DNA from: Erysipelotrichaceae bacterium
GTDB lineage: Bacteria > Bacillota_I > Bacilli_A > Erysipelotrichales > Erysipelotrichaceae
NCBI GenBank assembly: GCA_016302195.1
Contig: JAEDOA010000060.1
Span: 1 to 8,629, forward strand
Length of the DNA stretch: 8,629 nt
Direction: 5' to 3'
A program made the translations under genes and the position numbers. The stretch's first letter is position 1. Every line of letters starts with the position of its first letter. Shown piece by piece: positions 1-4,792 of the stretch. The notes under the pieces are model-generated. The model did no database searches and was not told the DNA's origin. It was given only the letters and a program-made list of their open reading frames with translations.

Positions 1-163
1 TTTTGTTTATTATTATGAATGTGATAGAGTAAGGATGATCACATATTTATTACAAACGACTTCCCTGCAACATCTTTAAATAAATCATCTTACTTTTACT
101 AGAAGGGCTGTATACCCACTTAGATTCTGTCTTGATGCAACTAATTTCAAGAAATATGTTCTA
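1..163 (-). ncRNA. Candidate structured ncRNA (6S-like rod, class unknown)
   Basis: This gene-free stretch, read on the minus strand, folds into an extended rod. The closing stem pairs 159-152 with 41-48 (8 perfect pairs, ACAUAUUU with AAAUAUGU). After a 1x1 mismatch it continues as 150-145 with 50-56, with G53 bulged. An asymmetric internal bubble follows (about 144-139 against 57-69). A second stem pairs 138-134 with 70-74 (GCAUC with GAUGU), and there is an apical hairpin with GGG 117-115 against CCC 107-105. A promoter-like pair lies directly upstream. A long hairpin with a central bubble is the general shape of 6S RNA, but I recognise no class-specific sequence, so that name is only an analogy. 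No poly-U terminator is visible, so the 3' end may lie outside the window. All pairing was done by eye. It could equally be a long nth 3' UTR or non-functional sequence. Confidence 0.4.
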
Positions 164-169
164 TAGATA

Positions 170-197
170 ATAATATACTTAAACTACTTTTTAACAA
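170..197 (-). promoter_or_regulatory. Putative sigma-A promoter for the left-edge RNA
   Basis: On the minus strand, TTGTTA (197-192) is followed after 16 bp by TATTAT (175-170). Each box differs from the vegetative consensus (TTGACA, TATAAT) by one or two bases. Transcription would begin near 164-161, just before the first paired base of the predicted RNA fold. The promoter lies just downstream of the nth stop codon, so the transcript would be independent of nth. AT-rich sequence produces such matches by chance, hence the modest confidence. Confidence 0.45.
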
Positions 198-206
198 ATT
201 TAGCTT

Positions 207-848
207 TTATTTAGCACTAAAGGTTTTCTGATAATAATTGCACATATTGGTAAAAGGGCAATCATTACATTCTGGACTACGACTTTTACATTTGTATCGA
301 CCAAAGAATATGAATAAATGGTGTAATCGATGCCAATAGTTTGAATCAAACAACTGACATAACTTCTTTTCGACGGTTTCTACACTATCATTTTCATCAG
401 CAATATTTAAACGTTTACTCACTCGATTAACGTGTGTGTCCACCCCAAATCCTTTATACCCATACAACTCAGCTAATACAACATTTGCGGTTTTTCTTCC
501 TACTCCTTTTAAAGAAGTCAATTTATCAAATTCTTTTGGTAGAACACCACCGTATTGGTTAGAAATTTGATCAGCAATTGATAATATATTTTTAGCTTTA
601 GTTTGGTATAATCCAATATTTTTAATGATTGATATTACATCATTTATATCTGCTTTTGCTAAACTGTAACAATCTGGATACTGCTTAAAAAGAACTCTTG
701 TAACCTTATTTACGGATTTATCGGTTGTTTGTGCACTTAATACTACTGCTATCAATAATTGAAATTCTGTTTGATATTCAAGCTCACAACGAGCTTGTGG
801 AAATAGTTTTTCCAAATTTGAATAAATAAATTGTGCTTTATTTTCCAT
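207..848 (-). CDS. nth: Endonuclease III (DNA glycosylase/AP lyase)
   Basis: Base-excision repair enzyme that removes oxidised pyrimidines from DNA and cleaves the backbone at the resulting abasic site. The 213-residue length matches the family (E. coli Nth is 211). The helix-hairpin-helix motif LKGVGRKTANVV (113-124) contains the catalytic lysine K119, and the catalytic aspartate D137 lies in GVDTHVNR. The C-terminal iron-sulfur loop is complete: C187, C194, C197 and C203 in the family spacing C-X6-C-X2-C-X5-C. All catalytic and cluster ligands are therefore present. The ATG lies inside the end of dnaD (11-nt overlap) with only a weak GGAAA about 12 nt upstream, which suggests translational coupling to dnaD. 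A dnaD-nth pair is also found in Bacillus subtilis. The gene ends with TAA, and I see no convincing terminator directly after it. Confidence 0.96.
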   Translation of the reverse strand: MENKAQFIYSNLEKLFPQARCELEYQTEFQLLIAVVLSAQTTDKSVNKVTRVLFKQYPDCYSLAKADINDVISIIKNIGLYQTKAKNILSIADQISNQYGGVLPKEFDKLTSLKGVGRKTANVVLAELYGYKGFGVDTHVNRVSKRLNIADENDSVETVEKKLCQLFDSNYWHRLHHLFIFFGRYKCKSRSPECNDCPFTNMCNYYQKTFSAK

Positions 849-1335
849 TTGCTAATATTTTTCCTATGTAGTTAAAACTAATTTCTTTATCTGTCATCAT
901 TCTGTTTATCACAGCAATTCTAAGAGCGTCGACAATTTTATCATAGCCATAAATTCTATCCCATTCAGCTATAGTAGTTATTTCTTTTTGAGACAATACT
1001 CTTCTAAATTCCTTCTCAAATAAGGTAAACAAATCATTCTTTTCTATTATATCTTTATTAGCTTCAAATATAGAATCAATATCAAAAACGATACCATTTT
1101 CAGATTTCATCTTTAAATACCCTTTTCGATTTAATGAATTAATTGAATCATCTATATCACTTTTACTACAATTGCACTTCAAAGCTAAACTATCTAATGA
1201 GACTTCTTGCTTGTATTGATTTAGAAAATCTATTTGCAATAGAACCAATGCTTCTATTGGGCTTACATCTAATTTTTTAATGTTATCTAATATCCAATTT
1301 CTCCGATCAAAAAACCTTTCTTCAAAAAACTTCAT
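838..1335 (-). CDS. dnaD: DnaD-family replication/primosome protein
   Basis: DnaD proteins help load the replicative helicase during initiation and restart in Firmicutes. The 165-residue protein has the two expected parts. The N-terminal winged-helix region is about residues 20-90, with a recognition-helix-like stretch CNCSKSDIDDSINSLNRKGY. The C-terminal DnaD domain (DDBH2-like) is about 100-163 and contains EWDRIYGYDKIVDALRIA. The family's closing YxxxIxxxW motif is visible as Y156 and I160, but the tryptophan position is G164, one residue before the stop. B. subtilis DnaD is longer (232 aa). I chose the ATG at 1335 because GGAGG lies 4 nt upstream of it. An ATG 39 nt further upstream has no such site and would overlap the probable -10 box. 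The gene is first in a dnaD-nth operon and overlaps nth by 11 nt. Confidence 0.85.
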   Translation of the reverse strand: MKFFEERFFDRRNWILDNIKKLDVSPIEALVLLQIDFLNQYKQEVSLDSLALKCNCSKSDIDDSINSLNRKGYLKMKSENGIVFDIDSIFEANKDIIEKNDLFTLFEKEFRRVLSQKEITTIAEWDRIYGYDKIVDALRIAVINRMMTDKEISFNYIGKILANGK

Positions 1336-1401
1336 GTGACCTCCATTTTTATTCCATTTACTATTATAACTCAAATATGATAAAATAAGGTTGGTGATTA
1401 T
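1336..1401. promoter_or_regulatory. Divergent control region between dnaD and the plus-strand pair
   Basis: These 66 bp must hold the start signals for both directions. On the minus strand, TATAAT at 1368-1363 is a perfect -10 box about 28 nt before the dnaD ATG, but no good -35 box lies 17 bp upstream. On the plus strand, TATGAT at 1376-1381 is a possible -10 for the gene at 1402, with only a weak TTCCAT 18 bp upstream. The two boxes are less than 10 bp apart, so the two polymerases may compete. Ribosome sites: GGAGG for dnaD, and a weaker GGTTGGTG about 5 nt before the ATG at 1402. Confidence 0.45.
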
Positions 1402-1917
1402 ATGGTAAAAAGAGTTATATTTTATTTAATATGTATATCAATAATGTTAAGTGGGCTTGTTTATTGCTATAACATCTATCAGCCAAAAAATAATGATGAA
1501 TTTGACCAATACAAAATTAACCAGATTTATGGAAGTGTTTACAATCTTGATGAGTTTAATGATTATATTAGTACTAATCCCGATACAAACCTAAATGTTG
1601 TATTCTACCAAAATGATGATATAAACAGTCAGTATTTGTTTAAAGATATTTTTCCAGAAATATATCAGAAACATAATATCGAAAAAATAGATGGTTTAAT
1701 TTATGTCGAATTAGATGATGTAAACCTTATTAATGATTTAGCATTTAGTACTACATACGGTTTCTCATATGTGCCTTCATTATTAAACTTAATATATACT
1801 AACGGAAGCATCGTAGTTAATAACAGTTTAACTAGTAGTACTGATAACCTTATCAGCTATGATTTAGTTGAAAACTGGCTTATAAAGAATAGTTTAATTC
1901 AACCAATTGAACAATAG
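1402..1917 (+). CDS. Membrane-anchored protein, possible thioredoxin-like fold without CXXC
   Basis: A 171-residue protein that I do not recognise by name. Residues 5-22 form one hydrophobic segment after a short basic start (MVKR), so it is probably an N-in signal anchor or uncleaved signal peptide with the rest outside the cell. The cysteine at the end of this segment is preceded by L-V-Y, which does not fit a lipobox. The extracellular part shows a thioredoxin-like order: a strand NVVFYQ (65-70), a helix, a strand IYVELDD (100-106), then YGFSYVPSLL (119-128) with P125 where thioredoxins carry the cis-proline, and a strand IYTNGSIV. Where a redox-active CXXC would sit there is NDDINSQ, and the exported part has no cysteine, so disulfide chemistry is not expected. 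The fold is an inference from pattern only. It is followed 13 nt later by a second anchored protein, and the two are probably cotranscribed. Confidence 0.75.
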   Translation: MVKRVIFYLICISIMLSGLVYCYNIYQPKNNDEFDQYKINQIYGSVYNLDEFNDYISTNPDTNLNVVFYQNDDINSQYLFKDIFPEIYQKHNIEKIDGLIYVELDDVNLINDLAFSTTYGFSYVPSLLNLIYTNGSIVVNNSLTSSTDNLISYDLVENWLIKNSLIQPIEQ

Positions 1918-1930
1918 AAAGGATTTTAAT

Positions 1931-2281
1931 ATGGATTACTTTTTTGAAATTTTATTTCCAATTATCTTTATCGGTATCTTCATTTTTGTTTTTGTGACAA
2001 TAATTATCTCATTTTTTCAGATAAGCAAAGTACAAAGTAAGGCATTTAAACATGTAAATGACACTTTTGATAGAGTTTACAACAATAGCACTAATCAAAA
2101 TAGTTATAACAAAAACACTAGAGTAAACAATGGTCAGGAAAATTCACACTTTTCTCAAGCAGCATACAGTTATTCTTATTCTAAATCTAATAAAAGTTCA
2201 GATAATGGTAAGTTCGATATTAAAGACCGTCCATTATCAGAAACTGAAAAAAATACTTTATACGGCAATAACAATCGTTAA
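1931..2281 (+). CDS. Small single-pass membrane protein with low-complexity tail
   Basis: A 116-residue protein of unknown function. Residues 4-30 are strongly hydrophobic and rich in I, F and V, forming one membrane helix. A lysine-containing stretch follows, then a polar tail rich in N, S, Y and K (about 50-95). The end is charged, with an RPLSETEK segment. The acidic start before the helix and basic residues after it suggest an outside-N, inside-C orientation by the positive-inside rule, but this is inference. The ATG at 1931 was chosen because AAAGGA lies 7 nt upstream. An in-frame TTG at 1907 would extend the protein by eight residues into the end of the preceding gene but has no better ribosome site. 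The gene follows the gene at 1402 with a 13-nt gap and ends directly at the bidirectional terminator. Confidence 0.75.
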   Translation: MDYFFEILFPIIFIGIFIFVFVTIIISFFQISKVQSKAFKHVNDTFDRVYNNSTNQNSYNKNTRVNNGQENSHFSQAAYSYSYSKSNKSSDNGKFDIKDRPLSETEKNTLYGNNNR

Positions 2282-2338
2282 AAAAAGCACTTATCAGTTC
2301 TACAATTTCCATATAGAAACTGATAAGTGTTTTTATTT
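2281..2338. terminator. Bidirectional intrinsic terminator
   Basis: A perfect 12-bp stem, CACTTATCAGTT (2288-2299) with AACTGATAAGTG (2318-2329), is extended inward by CTA/TAG past one bulged A. On the plus strand it is followed by TTTTTATTT (2330-2338). On the minus strand the run of six A at 2281-2286 gives six U directly after the stem and one G. It therefore can end both the plus-strand pair, whose stop codon touches it, and the ackA operon arriving from the right. Confidence 0.9.
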
Positions 2339-2341
2339 GCT

Positions 2342-3535
2342 TTATGCTAAATGTAATAAACGAACAGTATCTCTAGCAATCATTACTTCTTCATCTGTTG
2401 GCATTACCCAAACATCAATAGCTGAATCATCTGTAGAGATTTTTGCTGTTTTACCTCTTGTAGTAGAATTTAATTGATAGTCAAGTTTGACATGCAATGC
2501 TTCTGTTAATAAATCACAGATTTCTGCTCTAACTTGAGTATCGTTTTCGCCTAAACCTGCTGTGAAGATAATCGCATCAACATGCCCTAATTGAACATAA
2601 TATGAACCGATATATTCCATAACTCTTTGAGCATACATTTTTCTTGCTAGAATTGCTCTCTGATTTCCTTCATCAATTGCTTTTTGAATGTCTCTAGCAT
2701 CACTTGAAACGCCACTGATACCTAGTAAACCGCTTTTCTTATTGGAAATATCAATTAATTCCTTGCATGATAAACCTGTCTTTTCCATTAAGTATGGATA
2801 AATACTAGGGTCAACATCTCCAGTTCTTCCACCCATCATAATACCTGCAAGTGGAGTAAATCCCATTGAAGTATTAACACATTTGCCACAACTAATAGCA
2901 GCTAAAGAAGCACCATTACCTAAATGGCAAGAAATAATATTCTTGTTTTGATCATGGACTAATTCCGCATATGTCTGTGCAATGTATTTATGGCTAGTAC
3001 CGTGAAAGCCATATCTTCTTACATGATACTTTTCATAGAATTCCAAAGGCAATGGATATAAATAAGTTTCCTTAGCCATTGATAAATGGAAAGATGTATC
3101 ATATACAAAGACGTGTCCAACATTTGGTAATGCTTTCTTAAATGCTGCATAGCCAGTATAGTTAGCCATCATATGTAATGGGCCTAAATCCTTCATATCC
3201 AAAATATCTTGAGCGCTTTCTTCTGTAGCTACTGCACTATCTGCATATTTTTCTCCACCGTGCAATACTCGATGTCCAACAGCATTTATCTCATCTAGCT
3301 TGTCAACAATGTGATATTCTACTAATGCACTTAATAACATATCAACAGCCTGTTGATGATCTTTAATTGGCAATACTTTCTTTATCTTCTCCCCATTAAC
3401 TCTAATAGAAAATATTGCATCATCCATTGAAATTCTTTCTACAACGCCATCAGTTAATACTGTCTCTTGGGGCATTTGAAATAATTTAAATTTTAATGAT
3501 GAACTACCGGCATTTACTGCCATAACCTTACTCAT
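2342..3535 (-). CDS. ackA: Acetate kinase
   Basis: Cytoplasmic enzyme that interconverts acetyl phosphate + ADP and acetate + ATP, giving ATP by substrate-level phosphorylation in fermenting bacteria. At 397 residues it is full length. Family motifs are present in order: NAGSSSLKF (8-16, N8), GHRVLHGG (87-94, R89), H121, YDTSFH (145-150, D146), RRYGFHGTSH (173-182, H178), HLGNGAS (204-210), GGRTGD (235-240, R237), FTAGLGEN (324-331) and PTDEE (379-383). By family knowledge these cover the ATP, metal and acetate sites. One oddity is HMM at 121-123, where most family members have HNP; the histidine itself is kept. GGAGG lies about 8 nt before the ATG, inside the end of ylxM, and only 2 nt separate the two genes, so it should share the smc-ftsY-ylxM transcript. 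No phosphotransacetylase gene is in the window. Confidence 0.97.
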   Translation of the reverse strand: MSKVMAVNAGSSSLKFKLFQMPQETVLTDGVVERISMDDAIFSIRVNGEKIKKVLPIKDHQQAVDMLLSALVEYHIVDKLDEINAVGHRVLHGGEKYADSAVATEESAQDILDMKDLGPLHMMANYTGYAAFKKALPNVGHVFVYDTSFHLSMAKETYLYPLPLEFYEKYHVRRYGFHGTSHKYIAQTYAELVHDQNKNIISCHLGNGASLAAISCGKCVNTSMGFTPLAGIMMGGRTGDVDPSIYPYLMEKTGLSCKELIDISNKKSGLLGISGVSSDARDIQKAIDEGNQRAILARKMYAQRVMEYIGSYYVQLGHVDAIIFTAGLGENDTQVRAEICDLLTEALHVKLDYQLNSTTRGKTAKISTDDSAIDVWVMPTDEEVMIARDTVRLLHLA

Positions 3536-3537
3536 AA

Positions 3538-3852
3538 TTAATCCTCCAAATCTATTAATTCTTTTACTATATCATTCACTTGTTTATTTTCAAGTGATTG
3601 AAGCAATGTATAATAATGCATTCTCTTATTACAGTTAGTAGACAAATGTAATAGCGATTCATATTTCTCAATCAATTCTTCACTTTTTTTTAATGAATCA
3701 TATACCCCATTACGACTAATTTCCAATTGCGCGGCAATTTCAGATAAAGAATAATTATCGTAATAATATAATGTCATAACTTCTTTTTGTTTTTTAGTCA
3801 ACAACTCAATATAGAAAGGCAATAATTGATTAATATAATCAAACTTTTCCAT
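3538..3852 (-). CDS. ylxM: YlxM/p13-type helix-turn-helix protein, SRP-associated
   Basis: Small helical protein of the UPF0122/YlxM family, encoded beside signal recognition particle genes in Firmicutes and thought to modulate the SRP pathway. The 104-residue length fits the family (about 110). The N-terminal half carries the conserved LLTKKQKEVMTLYYYDNYSL (18-37), followed by a sigma-70-region-4-like helix-turn-helix, LSEIAAQLEISRNGVYDSLK (36-55). The C-terminal half is charged and helical. I chose the ATG at 3852 because GGAGGG lies 8 nt before it. An ATG 30 nt upstream would start inside ftsY without such a site. That GGAGGG is at the same time the last two glycine codons of ftsY, which suggests coupled translation. 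In most relatives ffh follows; here ackA does. Confidence 0.88.
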   Translation of the reverse strand: MEKFDYINQLLPFYIELLTKKQKEVMTLYYYDNYSLSEIAAQLEISRNGVYDSLKKSEELIEKYESLLHLSTNCNKRMHYYTLLQSLENKQVNDIVKELIDLED

Positions 3853-3856
3853 TTGA

Positions 3857-4792
3857 TTACCCTCCAATAATAAATCCATCAATATATTGATTTATATCAA
3901 ACTGGCAAATATCATCGATCTGCTCACCATAAGTAATAAATTTTACAGGAAGATTGTATTTATCATTAATACTTAGCACAATTCCTCCTTTTGATGTACC
4001 ATCCATTTTGGTTAGAATTACTGCATTGACTTTAGCACCTTCAATAAAAGCTTCTGCTTGAGAAAGACCATTTTGACCTGTAGTAGCATCAATTGTCAGA
4101 TAAATATCTAAATCTCTACCGTTTAATTCTCGAGTAGTAACTTTAACCATCTTTTTTAATTCATTCATTAGATTATTTTTGTTTTGAAGTCTTCCTGCCG
4201 TATCAGCGATAATAATATCTACTGGATTATCATTAAAATATCTAATACCATCTACAAGAACACTGCTAGGGTCAGCCTTCTCTTTACCTGAAATACATTT
4301 GACATTTAATTTTTGAGCCCATGCTTCCAATTGACTAACAGCACCTGCTCTAAATGTATCTGCTCCAATTAAGCCCACTGTAAAGCCATGTTTGATATAA
4401 TAATTGGCCAGCTTGGAAATAGTAGTAGTTTTACCTGAACCATTCACTCCTACCATCATAATCAATTTGTTTTTATCCTTCTCAATTGACAGCTTTTGAT
4501 AATCCTTATAATTCTCTTTTAAAATATCAGCAAGCATATAAGAAATCGTCTTAGGATTTTTTACAAATTGTTCATTTACACGCTCTTTAAGCTGATCCAT
4601 TATTTTTTCGGCATTGTCTACAGAAATATCACTAGAAATCAGCAATACCAGCAATTCTTCATAAATATCATCATTATTTGCACTATAACCACCTAAAAGC
4701 TCAGTTATTTTAACTGCTAATGATTTATTGGTTTTTTTATAACCATCTAAATAATTTGATAATTTTGATTCCTTTTTATTGAATAGCGACAT
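3857..4792 (-). CDS. ftsY: Signal recognition particle receptor FtsY
   Basis: SRP receptor GTPase that docks ribosome-SRP complexes at the membrane for cotranslational insertion. The 311 residues comprise only the NG core: a helical N domain (about 10-100) and a GTPase G domain (about 108-311). GTPase motifs are complete: P-loop GVNGSGKT (115-122), DTFRAGA (145-151), DTAGR (197-201), TKMDGTSKGG (261-270) and the closing YGEQIDDI (288-295), whose GE(Q/K)-D-D-pattern is typical of FtsY. The long acidic A domain of E. coli FtsY is absent, as is usual in Gram-positive relatives, so membrane contact probably uses the N-terminal amphipathic stretch. The ATG overlaps the end of smc by 17 nt. GAGG lies 6 nt before it within smc, indicating translational coupling. 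The smc-ftsY order matches B. subtilis. Confidence 0.97.
   Translation of the reverse strand: MSLFNKKESKLSNYLDGYKKTNKSLAVKITELLGGYSANNDDIYEELLVLLISSDISVDNAEKIMDQLKERVNEQFVKNPKTISYMLADILKENYKDYQKLSIEKDKNKLIMMVGVNGSGKTTTISKLANYYIKHGFTVGLIGADTFRAGAVSQLEAWAQKLNVKCISGKEKADPSSVLVDGIRYFNDNPVDIIIADTAGRLQNKNNLMNELKKMVKVTTRELNGRDLDIYLTIDATTGQNGLSQAEAFIEGAKVNAVILTKMDGTSKGGIVLSINDKYNLPVKFITYGEQIDDICQFDINQYIDGFIIGG

Noticed and set aside
1336..1374. Upstream ATG extending DnaD by 13 residues
   Set aside because: The ATG at 1335 has GGAGG 4 nt upstream and starts the conserved part. The extension would cover that ribosome site and part of the probable promoter.
1402..1470. Lipobox at the cysteine after the first hydrophobic segment of the protein at 1402
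   Set aside because: The residues before the cysteine are L-V-Y. Tyrosine at -1 does not fit the required G, A or S, so a signal anchor is more likely.
1907..1930. TTG start adding eight residues to the second plus-strand membrane protein
   Set aside because: The ATG at 1931 has AAAGGA at good spacing, and the extension is polar sequence overlapping the previous gene.
2130..2477. Plus-strand open frame crossing the terminator
   Set aside because: It overlaps a real gene in another frame, runs through the terminator hairpin into antisense ackA, and has no protein-like features.
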